From Ureibacillus aquaedulcis (GTDB taxonomy: Bacteria; Bacillota; Bacilli; Bacillales_A; Planococcaceae), in assembly GCF_030418165.1 (NCBI RefSeq), contig NZ_JAUHTQ010000014.1:1-64000 (forward strand): a stretch of 64,000 bases of DNA. The letters run 5' to 3'. Positions 7,386-15,381 of this stretch are shown here, one piece after another. The position numbers and the translations under genes were made by a program. Every line of letters starts with the position of its first letter. Position 1 is the first letter of the stretch. Below the pieces are notes generated by a model. The model ran no database searches, was not told where the DNA came from, and saw only the letters and a list, made by a program, of their open reading frames with translations.

Positions 7386-7745
7386 TTAAGAATATTTGTT
7401 TTTTAATACATTTAATATCATCATGGTTGCAGTATATACCATAAAAACTAAGGCTAATACAAAATAAGCAACTGTATATGTACCATTAATAATATAATTG
7501 TAAGCATCACCGCCCACATATGTATTTATACTTTCTTCAAAATAAGAATCACTATTTTCATAGATAAACATTTTATAGAAACCCATTGCCAATGAAATAA
7601 TAACCCCTATAAATCCAATTACAATTGCCCAAGTATAATTGATAGTCCTATTTGTATTATTCTTTTCATAACTTATTTCATAGTTTCTTTTATTTTCTAA
7701 AAACTTATCTTCTACTAATTTCTCTTCATTTTGAACTTCTGACAT
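7386..7745 (-). CDS. Small two-helix membrane protein of unknown function
   Basis: 119 residues with two clear membrane segments, TWAIVIGFIGVIISLAMGF (about 38-56) and VAYFVLALVFMVYTATMMI (about 92-110). The charged N-terminal 35 residues and the short C-terminus would lie on the same side, probably the cytoplasm. AGGAGG precedes the ATG by 7 nt. It lies between a HEPN-like gene and a lipoprotein gene on the island, each with its own terminator. Small membrane proteins of this shape occur as partners of defence nucleases, but no family is recognised here. Confidence 0.72.
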   Translation of the reverse strand: MSEVQNEEKLVEDKFLENKRNYEISYEKNNTNRTINYTWAIVIGFIGVIISLAMGFYKMFIYENSDSYFEESINTYVGGDAYNYIINGTYTVAYFVLALVFMVYTATMMILNVLKNKYS

Positions 7746-7976
7746 TTATATCCTCCTAATAGTTAATACAATATAACTGTACTACTAAAGACCAAATAAT
7801 GGAATGTTTAGAGTTAAACCCTTAATTACATAGGTCATTTATATTTAAATAAAAATTTACGGAAGAAAAGTATGTGTTGCTGTAAGTGGTTATTCTTCTA
7901 TAAGTACTCACCAATTTCATTTATCGGAAAATACCCCTCCCCTCACAATCTCAAAAACTCAAATAAAAGAGATATT

Positions 7977-8621
7977 TTATTTTTCCCGTTTGTAAATAGT
8001 ATTATGTATTTCTTCGATGATATCACTTGCTAAATCTAAACATTCTTCAACGTAATAATCAGATATAATAATTTGGTCTTCTTCTGAAAAACTTAATAAG
8101 TCATTTGATTCAACATATTTAATCGCTTCAACATGTTGTTTGGCTTGGCTATCTCTATTAACAAAGCCATTACTGTGCATAAGTCGGTTTCGTATTACTC
8201 TTAGAACCTCTATTTCCTCTTCTTTTTCAGAACTTACAAGCGTTTCTTCAACATTCATTCTGAGAAAACTTAAATAATCTTTAAAACTATGACCTCTAAC
8301 TTTATCATCTATCCCCAATTCACTAATTGCTTCATTTGCCAACTGCAAAAGACTGTACTCTAGACACGCCCATACATTCATCAAAATACTATATTTGCTA
8401 ATTCTAGGTAAGGTATTTTTATACAGGTGGAAATTATCAATAGTAAAATCATAAAACTGCTGTTTTGCTTCTTTTTCTTCTATGCTCTCTGCTAGTTGAA
8501 CAAGGTCATTATAGTGCTTCTTGTACATGTCATTGGTATTTTCAAACAATATTGCAAAATCATTAATAGTATCCAACTTAGTTATTAACTTGAAATCATC
8601 AAAACCTTTGAATTTTCTCAT
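7977..8621 (-). CDS. HEPN-like protein, putative RNase of the island
   Basis: 214 residues, almost entirely helical. The stretch VLRVIRNRLMHSNGF contains R144-N145-x3-H149, the Rx4-6H motif with a polar residue after Arg that defines HEPN ribonucleases. An upstream helix with aromatic residues (MNVWACLEYSLLQLANEAI, 81-99) fits the first HEPN core helix. HEPN proteins act in toxin-antitoxin and phage defence, cleaving RNA. No obvious antitoxin is paired with it; the nearest gene upstream is the serine recombinase. A weak stem over the stop codon (about 7955-7990) may end its transcript. Family assignment is by motif only. Confidence 0.6.
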   Translation of the reverse strand: MRKFKGFDDFKLITKLDTINDFAILFENTNDMYKKHYNDLVQLAESIEEKEAKQQFYDFTIDNFHLYKNTLPRISKYSILMNVWACLEYSLLQLANEAISELGIDDKVRGHSFKDYLSFLRMNVEETLVSSEKEEEIEVLRVIRNRLMHSNGFVNRDSQAKQHVEAIKYVESNDLLSFSEEDQIIISDYYVEECLDLASDIIEEIHNTIYKREK

Positions 8622-8659
8622 TTTACATTCTCCTAAATAATTTAGAGAAGTTATTTAGG

Positions 8660-9250
8660 CTATCTATTAACCCCTTCTCGCTCTAGTAATCTGTATATTG
8701 TACCTGTACCTACTTTGTAAGTTTTTCGAATATCTGCGATTGAAGTTCTATTCTTGTATGCTTCAAGTATTGCATTTCTTCTTACTTCTTCTTCTCCACC
8801 CTCAACTAACTTAGTTTTACGACCTTTGTACTTTCCCTGTGACAATGCAATATCAATACCTTCCCGTTGTCTTTGCTTAATTGATTTACGTTCAAATTCA
8901 ACTAAACCCGCAAATACAGTTAATAAGAAGTCGTTCATCGGGTTGTCACTTGAAGTATCTAACCATGCTTCACTCACAGATTTTAAACTAGCACCACGTT
9001 CTTTGATTTGGTCGATGATTTCCAAAAGGTCTTTTGTGGAACGTGATAAACGACTAATTTCATGTACAATGACAATATCACCTCCCTCTAATCCGTCTAG
9101 CATTTGTTGTAATTCGGGGCGGTCTAATGTTGCACCACTGATTTTTTCCTCATAAAATACAGTACACCCTTGTTCCTTTAGTGATTTCTTTTGACGTACT
9201 GTATTTTGTTGTTGTGAACTTACCCTAATATATCCCACTTTCCTTACCAT
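8660..9250 (-). CDS. Serine recombinase, resolvase/invertase type
   Basis: 196 residues, the full length of small Tn3-type resolvases. N-terminal catalytic domain: GYIRVSS with nucleophile Ser11, then GATLDRPELQQMLDGLEGGD, IVIVHEISRLSRSTKDLLE and the E-helix start (FERKSIKQRQREGIDIAL). C-terminal HTH_7 domain from about 150 (TSIADIRKTYKVGTGTIYRLL). It would resolve dimers, invert DNA, or stabilise a replicating form of the island. The gap 9251-9430 upstream carries repeated ACGGTAACG/ACGGTATCG words that may be its binding sites. It is not the integrase: the repeat pattern at guaA needs the tyrosine enzyme. Confidence 0.92.
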   Translation of the reverse strand: MVRKVGYIRVSSQQQNTVRQKKSLKEQGCTVFYEEKISGATLDRPELQQMLDGLEGGDIVIVHEISRLSRSTKDLLEIIDQIKERGASLKSVSEAWLDTSSDNPMNDFLLTVFAGLVEFERKSIKQRQREGIDIALSQGKYKGRKTKLVEGGEEEVRRNAILEAYKNRTSIADIRKTYKVGTGTIYRLLEREGVNR

Positions 9251-9307
9251 ATCATTACCGCCTTTTTAATTTTATACTCTAATTTTACCATTCATTTAGG
9301 TAACACC

Positions 9308-9393
9308 CAAACGGTAACGAATAGATGTTAGAATGACGGGCTTTTCAGTCCCTTATTTTCATTACCGATAGAGTGTACTCAAACGGTATCGAA
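9308..9393. repeat. Repeated words upstream of the serine recombinase, possible res site
   Basis: CAAACGGTAACGAA (9308-9321) and CAAACGGTATCGAA (9380-9393) are 14-bp direct repeats with one mismatch, 72 bp apart. TTACCGATA (9361-9369) gives a related inverted half-site. Small resolvases bind several such half-sites beside their own gene. Outside these, 9251-9620 shows no gene. Confidence 0.45.
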
Positions 9394-9621
9394 CAATCAC
9401 TCGTTAAGAACGTATATTCTCGTATAAAAAAAACCGCTCATCTTCTCACTTTATTAAAATGATTACTTTCCTCTTATTAGTTACTGTTCTTTCGTCTGTT
9501 GTTCAATAAAACTATTTATGCAGGTTTTACTGTGAATAATCTAGAAAATGTTAAGGATTGGATTAATAACTTTTTAGACCTTATCGTATCGTTGCTTGTA
9601 ACAGAGTCGAACATTTGTTGT

Positions 9622-9652
9622 ATATAAAAACGAGTAGCACTTTCGCTACTCG
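9622..9652 (-). terminator. Terminator of the TIR/NDT-like gene
   Basis: Perfect stem CGAGTAGC / GCTACTCG with a TTTTTATA tail on the minus strand, about 35 nt past the stop. Confidence 0.85.
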
Positions 9653-9686
9653 TTTCCTCTTTATGTCTATTCTCTTTAGATTTATA

Positions 9687-10568
9687 CTAAAATGGTAACT
9701 TGTCAACCAAAACCTCGTCAACTTTTCTTTCAATTACATCTTGTAATAGATAACTTGAATAAGAGATTCCTCTACTTTCCAAAGTGTTTTTTACAAACTC
9801 TACTAATTCAGAGGTAGTTGTAACATCGCGGTATGTAGAATCTTTGAAATATTTAAGAATTATAGGTGAAACCATTTCATAAAGTTTTTCCGTATTATCA
9901 ATTTCTATCTTAAAGAAGTTTTTATTACTATTCTTTGTTCCGTTCATCACATTGTTTTCTAGTCGTTTAAAATCTCTTCTTATTGTTTTTAATGTATTTT
10001 CTATATACTCAATTCCACTAACTTCTATCTCTTCGATTTTTGTAGGTTTAAGGTTACCATATTGCTCCAAATACATACTTTCATTAGGGTTAGATAAGGC
10101 ATACTCTAATGTACTAATGACTTTTTTCTTAAAATCAACTTTAAAAGTTTCTATTTGAGTATATCTCAAATCTCTAGGATATTCTAAATGTTGAATGTTT
10201 CCTGTATCAAATATATAAGGTGTTACATCATCTTTGATAACAACGAATGGTTTATCAAATGCTAACCTCATCCCAAACTCAAACATTACATTAGCATTTT
10301 TAGCACTAACATCAATAACTACAATATCATCATAATATATGTTTTGAACTATACTAGTCTGAATCACACGCACTTCATCTGAATGACTTACCAAGCGAAT
10401 ATTCATTTCATACTTTTCATCATCTTTCAACGATTCCTTGATAATTCTCCTAACATCTTCCCAATGTTGTTCACTCAAACCCGCAATTTCAGCAATTGGC
10501 ATTATTAATCCGACATTAATTGTTTTTTTAGTATGTTTTACTTCTGTTGCCACAACCGTTTCATCCAT
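9687..10568 (-). CDS. TIR-like / nucleoside deoxyribosyltransferase-like protein, candidate defence effector
   Basis: 293 residues. Residues 18-145 look like the Rossmann-like fold shared by nucleoside 2-deoxyribosyltransferases and TIR-like NADases: NVGLIMPIAEI, then YDDIVVIDVSAKNANVMFEFGMRLAFDKP. In these families D86 and N91/N93 line the pocket and E97 would be the catalytic Glu. The C-terminal 150 residues are helical and unassigned. Proteins of this fold act in several abortive-infection systems by degrading NAD or nucleotides. It lies 186 bp after an Abi_C-like gene and has its own terminator. Enzyme activity and defence role are inference. Confidence 0.62.
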   Translation of the reverse strand: MDETVVATEVKHTKKTINVGLIMPIAEIAGLSEQHWEDVRRIIKESLKDDEKYEMNIRLVSHSDEVRVIQTSIVQNIYYDDIVVIDVSAKNANVMFEFGMRLAFDKPFVVIKDDVTPYIFDTGNIQHLEYPRDLRYTQIETFKVDFKKKVISTLEYALSNPNESMYLEQYGNLKPTKIEEIEVSGIEYIENTLKTIRRDFKRLENNVMNGTKNSNKNFFKIEIDNTEKLYEMVSPIILKYFKDSTYRDVTTTSELVEFVKNTLESRGISYSSYLLQDVIERKVDEVLVDKLPF

Positions 10569-10721
10569 TTATCTAATTCTCCTCAAATATCCAAATATAT
10601 ACATATAATACTAGTATCATTTAGAAATTAAAAGTCTTAGAGAAGAAGTTTATATTATGAAACTTAGTTTATATCAAAAAAAAGGCTGTTCACTATTTCT
10701 CAATGTTTATAAACATAAATA

Positions 10722-10745
10722 AGTACATCAAATTGATGATGTACT
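10722..10745 (-). terminator. Hairpin after the Abi-like gene
   Basis: Stem AGTACATC / GATGTACT, symmetric, 10 nt past the stop of the Abi_C-like gene. The tail is only moderately T-rich, so termination may be incomplete and the next gene might be reached by read-through. Confidence 0.5.
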
Positions 10746-10754
10746 AATATAGAA

Positions 10755-11660
10755 CTATCTAACTTTCTTTTCTTCATATAAATTTACTAAGTACACAATA
10801 TTGGTTGCACATAAATCCAACGCATATTTAACAGTTGATAATGCAACTTCAGTTTCTTCCTTTTGTCCATGTCCAGTTTGATTTCTTATTGTTGGTAACC
10901 CACTAGATAATGAACTTTTCAAAGCGTTAAGATGGGTTTCACTTGATACATTGAAAAAACCGTTAGTTGCTAGAGTATTTATAAGCGGGCTAGCAGTTGC
11001 CCTAACACTATGTGAATAACCCATTTTATCGCAAATAATTTTCATCGCACTTTCAAATGCAACACATGCTTTTACAATAGCACTTTCCCATTCTCCATCT
11101 TTATAGAGTTTATGTGCATCCATAAAGTCAGATGAAGCACTAGTAAAATCATTTTGATGAAGTAATTTAATTGCATGTTTAACCACTTCACTATGTATGT
11201 GTTGGTTATCAATTCTAATCAATTGATTTCCGACTATTTCATAGCCCAATGCATTTTGACGAAACTTTTGGTTAATTCTATCAAATGTATGGTCAATTTT
11301 GTCATTCATAAAATGAAATTCTCCACTATCATGGAAACTTATATTATTCGATAACCTTCTTAACAAATTCACTAAAATATCAATTATGTCCAATGCTTGA
11401 ATAGTATTACACTTTAGTAAGTAATTAAAAATATTTGTCGGCGAAGAGGATGTAGCAAAATCCAAGATTCCTAGTTCAAGTTTAACTTCTTCTGCAACTA
11501 AATCCCAAAATTGCCCCTCTTTATAAGTTCCCCTTGGTAATAATCGATTAATAAGGTTTACAAATTGGTTTCTAAACTCAATTGAAATATTATCATATTG
11601 ATATACATCTTTTATCTCTACTAATTTATTTCTTCTTGAGAAGACTTCAAATAATTCCAT
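10755..11660 (-). CDS. Abortive-infection-like protein (STM4504/CBY_0614 type, Abi_C domain)
   Basis: 301 residues. The C-terminal third matches the Abi_C type: SDFMDAHKLYKDGEWESAIVKACVAFESAMKIIC (178-210) followed by GLPTIRNQTGHGQ. The latter contains R259-N260-x3-H264, a HEPN-style Rx4H motif. The N-terminal 120 residues are typical of the STM4504/CBY_0614 proteins (RRNKLVEIKDVYQYD, FWDLVAEEVKLELG). Such proteins are found in phage-defence islands and presumably kill or arrest the cell through RNA cleavage. Its neighbour downstream is the TIR/NDT-like gene. A joint system is plausible but not shown. Confidence 0.72.
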   Translation of the reverse strand: MELFEVFSRRNKLVEIKDVYQYDNISIEFRNQFVNLINRLLPRGTYKEGQFWDLVAEEVKLELGILDFATSSSPTNIFNYLLKCNTIQALDIIDILVNLLRRLSNNISFHDSGEFHFMNDKIDHTFDRINQKFRQNALGYEIVGNQLIRIDNQHIHSEVVKHAIKLLHQNDFTSASSDFMDAHKLYKDGEWESAIVKACVAFESAMKIICDKMGYSHSVRATASPLINTLATNGFFNVSSETHLNALKSSLSSGLPTIRNQTGHGQKEETEVALSTVKYALDLCATNIVYLVNLYEEKKVR

Positions 11661-11974
11661 AAAAATCGCTCCTTATTCTAGATATTGAAAATTATACCAC
11701 TTCAATTAAGGGAATATCACTAGTTCCTAACATTAATTACCAAATTAAAAGTTCGTATTTTTGTATGTTCAACTAAAACATAAGCAAAAATTGGGTTGTG
11801 GGCGAAAGGGTAACATGAACATAAAAAGCACATCATGTTAATTGTGATACCTAATAAAAATTCGTATATTAAGTAACTATAAAATAATAATCCTTTTTCT
11901 CAGGAAACGCTTGAATGTGTTTCAAAATATCCATTAGAAAAACTACTACTTTCTTAAATAATGTACACCTGTCA

Positions 11975-13060
11975 TTAATCCTCTCCAAACGGGTCATCAT
12001 CACTATCATTACGATTAGATACCCCTATTTCTTTTTGTTGTGACTTTTCTCTATTCTTAATAATCTCTTTTGCCTTCCCTATTTTTTCCATCATGATTTT
12101 TTTAGAAGTCGATTTATTTTCAAGCATTTTCATTCTTTTACTACCTGCATTAAATACTTCTACTTCAAACTCAGTAAGTTGACGTAAATTTTTATCTTTA
12201 TTTAAATCGTGTAGTAGTACATAATCCTCAACTTCAGGAAATTGGTCTCTACCAAATTCGTTCTTAGTGTCCGAAAATCTGAAATAAGACCGTTCTAAAT
12301 CTTCAATTTCAAAATATACTAGGTCGGTATTTAATTCAATATCTTCCAAAATAGATTTTGTGGATATTTTTACACTTTGATTTTCAAGAATTTTTTTCAT
12401 TTTATACTCATCTTCTTTTTTAGTATGTTTTGTCTTTTCATCCTTGCTAAATCGAAATGTTCTATATTTATTAATATCTTGCTTTTTATTATTATTCTTA
12501 TTGTCGTAGTCACCAATATTTTTGTATATAATGCTTTTTTCTACTGCTTCATTTATCAATTCAATAGCATGACGTTTAGAACATTGTAATATGCTTGCCC
12601 ATCTGTCATATGAGCATGTAAAACAACCATCTCCACTATTAGCCCACCGATGGGTTGCTAAGTAAATGTAGATATATTCAACTTTTTTGATGTAGTAAAA
12701 AATATCTAAACTTAACTTCGTAAACCCATTTTCTTCTATTTTTAATACTTGAGCAATTACAACATCATTAGGCTTCATATCTGTTAACACTTCTCCTAAT
12801 ATATTGGTGATTTTAATAACTTTCTTTTCAACCAAAGAACATAGATTTTCTTTTATTTTTTTTACTGCTCTTTGTTTGCTACTTCCTAATTGTATTGTGG
12901 ATTTATCATTTAATAATGTCACTGTGAAGTAGATTTCATCATTTAAGTCTTTACTCATCTGAAGAATGGAATACAGATATAATTCTTCCGAGTTTAATTG
13001 ATGTTCATTTCCCTCCGTAATTAATTGATTATTTATCATAATAAATTTTGTTTTTGCCAT
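11975..13060 (-). CDS. Winged-helix DNA-binding protein, possible replication initiator
   Basis: 361 residues. The N-terminal half (1-190) reads like a plasmid-type initiator fold: KFIMINNQLITEGNEHQLNS, a helical ELYLYSILQ segment, then FTCSYDRWASILQCSKRHAIELINEAVEK (about 145-175), a helix-turn-helix. The C-terminal part is a long charged region with likely coiled coil (MKMLENKSTSKKIMMEKIGKAK) and an acidic end (DDDPFGED). No ATPase motif. The stretch 11661-11974 downstream carries two related words (TAAAAGTTCGTATTTT, TAAAAATTCGTATATT) but no gene. Replication role is inference from the fold and the mobile context. Confidence 0.5.
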   Translation of the reverse strand: MAKTKFIMINNQLITEGNEHQLNSEELYLYSILQMSKDLNDEIYFTVTLLNDKSTIQLGSSKQRAVKKIKENLCSLVEKKVIKITNILGEVLTDMKPNDVVIAQVLKIEENGFTKLSLDIFYYIKKVEYIYIYLATHRWANSGDGCFTCSYDRWASILQCSKRHAIELINEAVEKSIIYKNIGDYDNKNNNKKQDINKYRTFRFSKDEKTKHTKKEDEYKMKKILENQSVKISTKSILEDIELNTDLVYFEIEDLERSYFRFSDTKNEFGRDQFPEVEDYVLLHDLNKDKNLRQLTEFEVEVFNAGSKRMKMLENKSTSKKIMMEKIGKAKEIIKNREKSQQKEIGVSNRNDSDDDPFGED

Positions 13061-13091
13061 GTGCGATTCTCCTATGTGATTATATTTTTTA

Positions 13092-13126
13092 AATAAAAAA
13101 AGAAGTTACCTATTCGGCAACTCCCT
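13092..13126 (-). terminator. Terminator of the 13140/13319 pair
   Basis: Stem GAGTTGCC / GGTAACTTC (with G-U pairs) and a run of seven Ts on the minus strand, 15 nt past the small gene's stop. Confidence 0.75.
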
Positions 13127-13139
13127 TAAGTGTTAGATA

Positions 13140-13322
13140 TTAAATTGACTTAAACTTATCCAATGCCTGTTGTAGTTCGTCTGACTTCCGATAGAGTGTA
13201 AAAATCGAATCATCTTTTACACTCTTGGCTTTGAGGATATATCCGATTCCTTCACTACTTAAAAACAATGATAATTTCTTTGTGTAGCAGTAGAAAAAAT
13301 CTTTGTTATCAATCTGTGTCAT
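13140..13322 (-). CDS. DUF5659-like small protein, 60 aa
   Basis: Sequence FFYCYTKKLSLFLSSEGIGYI followed by ELQQALDKF resembles DUF5659, small phage and plasmid proteins with a YCYS-x2-L-x2-FL core. Its ATG overlaps the stop of the preceding gene (ATGA), so translation is probably coupled. Function unknown. Confidence 0.6.
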   Translation of the reverse strand: MTQIDNKDFFYCYTKKLSLFLSSEGIGYILKAKSVKDDSIFTLYRKSDELQQALDKFKSI

Positions 13323-14140
13323 TCTGATTTCTCCTTTAACATCGAATATTTAATGTAATTCATCCCTGTGAGTGCAAATGAGAACATTTTCTCTTTAGTA
13401 AAAATAGATGTATTAATATGACTAATCCTATCTTTGTCCGCTTCATATTCAGCAATCTGAGTGAATTGACCTTTCGGAAGTATTAACTTAATACCTAGCA
13501 TTTTCTCAACATAGTCGATTGAGTGCGGTGGATAATAGATTTCACCATTTTTAAATGATAGTTGTTCCCCAATTTTCGAAAAGTCTAATTTCCATTCAGG
13601 TGTATTATCGAGTAATTCAATCAGTTCCTCGAAACCTAATTGTCTTAGATACTCATTGTGAATACTTTTGTACTCTTTCTTATAATGACCTAAGTATGCT
13701 GAATCAATTGTTAAAAGAAATAATTTACCATCATCTGTTGGAGGTAATGGAAGGTCATAATATGACCAAATTTGAAGTGCTGTGCTTCCTGCATACTTTT
13801 GATAATAATTCTCTTTTGAAATTCCATTTATTGCATTTAAGTTTGCTGAGTGAGGATTTACATAACTATTAGCATAAATCTTTGTTACATGATTATCCCA
13901 TGTGTATCCATCTATTGCTAAATCAACACCAATGCTTTTTCTTTTGTCGCTATCATCCAATCTAAATAACCCTTTGAATGAGTAATAATAATTGACCTTA
14001 TAGCCAAATATCATATTCAATAGAGAGCAACTTACTAATGAATCTAAATCATTTGTCATTGTAAGGTTTCTGTCTAATTTCTCATTTGCCCACTGTGGGA
14101 ATAACTCTTTAATTTCTTTTTTCATTGTGTGAATGAACAT
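13319..14140 (-). CDS. Unknown island protein with DHH-like motifs
   Basis: 273 residues from the preferred start at 14140 (MFIHTMKKEIKELFPQW), which has AAAAGGAATG upstream; the frame itself is open to 14245. TMTNDLDSLVSCSLL recalls motif I of DHH phosphoesterases, GVDLAIDG motif II, and VNPHSANLNA the DHH position; GSTALQIWSYYDLPLP and LLTIDSAYLGHY follow in a similar order. If right, it would be a phosphoesterase or nuclease, but key residues deviate and the match is by eye only. It overlaps the DUF5659-like gene by 4 bp. A terminator hairpin lies just before this start (14162-14195), which suggests attenuation. Confidence 0.55.
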   Translation of the reverse strand: MFIHTMKKEIKELFPQWANEKLDRNLTMTNDLDSLVSCSLLNMIFGYKVNYYYSFKGLFRLDDSDKRKSIGVDLAIDGYTWDNHVTKIYANSYVNPHSANLNAINGISKENYYQKYAGSTALQIWSYYDLPLPPTDDGKLFLLTIDSAYLGHYKKEYKSIHNEYLRQLGFEELIELLDNTPEWKLDFSKIGEQLSFKNGEIYYPPHSIDYVEKMLGIKLILPKGQFTQIAEYEADKDRISHINTSIFTKEKMFSFALTGMNYIKYSMLKEKSE

Positions 14141-14202
14141 ACGCTCATTCCTTTTCTTAAATAAAAAAACCTTATGGAACTCAACCCCATAAGGTAAATC
14201 AT
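14122..14202 (-). CDS. Possible 26-aa leader peptide across an attenuator
   Basis: Reads MIYLMGLSSIRFFYLRKGMS at the N-terminus. The ATG at 14202 has AAAAGGAG about 12 nt upstream. The frame runs through the terminator hairpin at 14162-14195 and past the downstream start at 14140. A ribosome here would disrupt the hairpin and let transcription continue. This is a pattern argument; there is no homology support. Confidence 0.3.
   Translation of the reverse strand: MIYLMGLSSIRFFYLRKGMSVCSFTQ
14162..14195 (-). terminator. Internal terminator/attenuator upstream of 14140
   Basis: Perfect 9-bp stem ACCTTATGG / CCATAAGGT followed by seven Ts on the minus strand. It lies only about 20 nt before the preferred start of the DHH-like gene, with no room for a promoter in between. 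Confidence 0.75.
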
Positions 14203-14314
14203 TACTGATTGTTTCTCCTTTTCTCCTTGCATTTCTAAAATGCACAAACAGGCGTTGCCTAATGTTTGGAGAAAAGGAATTAAGTCATATCGTTCATTTG
14301 TTCAGTCCCTTCTA

Positions 14315-14490
14315 TTAGTAATTTAAAATAAAATCTTTGTATCGCTTTACTTTTGGTGTATCCATTGAAACTTTGTTATTCGTATTTGACAGTAAAGCAA
14401 CTGAACAACCAATATGCTCAGCAATGTCTAAGAGTTTGATTTTCTTTTGTCTACCTATTAAAAATAATTCTTTTTTGCTATTTTACTCAC
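14315..14490 (-). pseudogene. Broken small HTH (Cro/C1-like) regulator gene
   Basis: Minus strand gives KKELFLIGRQKKIKLLDIAE and then HIGCSVALLSNTNNKVSMDT, a typical phage/plasmid HTH of about 55 residues. The frame has no start: the ribosome site GAGGAAGTGAG is followed by ATA where ATG is expected, and the frame changes at A-AAA-AAG (14470-14476). Two lesions favour a pseudogene. The heptamer is a classic -1 slippery site, so programmed frameshifting from the GTG at 14490 remains possible. Confidence 0.55.
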
Positions 14491-14523
14491 TTCCTCTTTA
14501 GTTAAATATTTGAATAATGTATA

Positions 14524-14551
14524 TAAAAAAAGACACTCTCAAAGAGAGCAT
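14524..14551 (-). terminator. Terminator-like hairpin upstream of the HTH remnant
   Basis: Stem ATGCTCTC / GAGAGTGT with a TTT loop and seven Ts on the minus strand. Probably ends the transcript of the zinc-ribbon gene at 14773. Confidence 0.7.
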
Positions 14552-14610
14552 CTATATCTGTAAGTAAATATTTGAATGATAAAAAGTTCCCTCACTATTA
14601 CAGGCGGTGG

Positions 14611-14765
14611 GAAATCGCTTTTGCGGTAGATTTTTGTCTTTAGAGTTTTGTCTAAATTACTATGAATGAATTTGAATTAAGTTAATCAAGCACTGTTTTT
14701 AACATTTCAATTATCCCTCATAATACTAGTTCAACTTCTCACCGCTTTTGCGGTAGTATTTGTTC
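14611..14765. repeat. Two CGCTTTTGCGGTAG hairpin words
   Basis: CGCTTTTGCGGTAG occurs at about 14613-14626 and 14743-14756, both followed by a T-rich stretch with TTTGT. The second is a perfect ACCGC-TTTT-GCGGT hairpin. They flank an otherwise empty 150 bp downstream of the zinc-ribbon gene. Role unknown. Confidence 0.5.
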
Positions 14766-14772
14766 TTCTTAG

Positions 14773-15282
14773 TTACCTACATTTTTTACAACTTGCTTTA
14801 AATCTGTTATTTGTCTTATCAAATGAGAAAAATTCATTGGTAGCAGGGAGGTTTTCTTTACACTTGCTACACTGTTTAGTTTTTATTCCCAATGTATTAG
14901 TATAGGTAGATTTTCTCCATTCTCTTAAATTAATATCTACTATTGTTTTATAAATAGTTTTCAAAGATTTAGTAACATTTGAATTATCAATCTTTAATAT
15001 TTGTTCAATTTCCCTATGAGTATATCCTTGTTCAACCAACTTGATTAGTTTTAGTTGCTTGTCACTAAAGTTACACTTTTTAATAGTTTCATCTAATGAA
15101 ACATAAGTGGCAACCAACTCTTGATTTAGTGCCTTCGCCCCTGTTATATAGAACATTGAGCCATTTTCAAGAAACATATTTTCATCATATTTATATCTAA
15201 GGGATATTAATAATTCAACAACATTTATATCTGAGATTATAAATGGTTTATATTCAATTTCTTTATTTATATTGTAAGCCAT
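14773..15282 (-). CDS. HTH plus zinc-ribbon protein, possible regulator
   Basis: 169 residues. Residues 73-120 form a sigma-r4/LuxR-like HTH (FSDKQLKLIKLVEQGYTHRE, then IEQILKIDNSNVTKSLKTIY). The C-terminus carries a CxxC...CxxC zinc ribbon (CSKCKENLPATNEFF, then CKKC at the very end), a module often fused to phage HNH or regulatory proteins. It lies between int and the rest of the island, so control of excision or of the downstream genes is plausible but inferred. Good SD (GGAGGT) upstream. Confidence 0.6.
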   Translation of the reverse strand: MAYNINKEIEYKPFIISDINVVELLISLRYKYDENMFLENGSMFYITGAKALNQELVATYVSLDETIKKCNFSDKQLKLIKLVEQGYTHREIEQILKIDNSNVTKSLKTIYKTIVDINLREWRKSTYTNTLGIKTKQCSKCKENLPATNEFFSFDKTNNRFKASCKKCR

Positions 15283-15381
15283 TAGATACCTCCAAACAAT
15301 CTTATTGTTTATATCACCAACTTTCTTGAGTGTACACCATATATTTTATATGATGTTACTATTTTTATTAAGGTTTTTAAT

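Noticed and set aside
8660-9250. Serine recombinase as the enzyme that inserted the island
   Set aside because: It is a small resolvase type, and the 87-bp homologous repeats with an adjacent int fit a tyrosine integrase.
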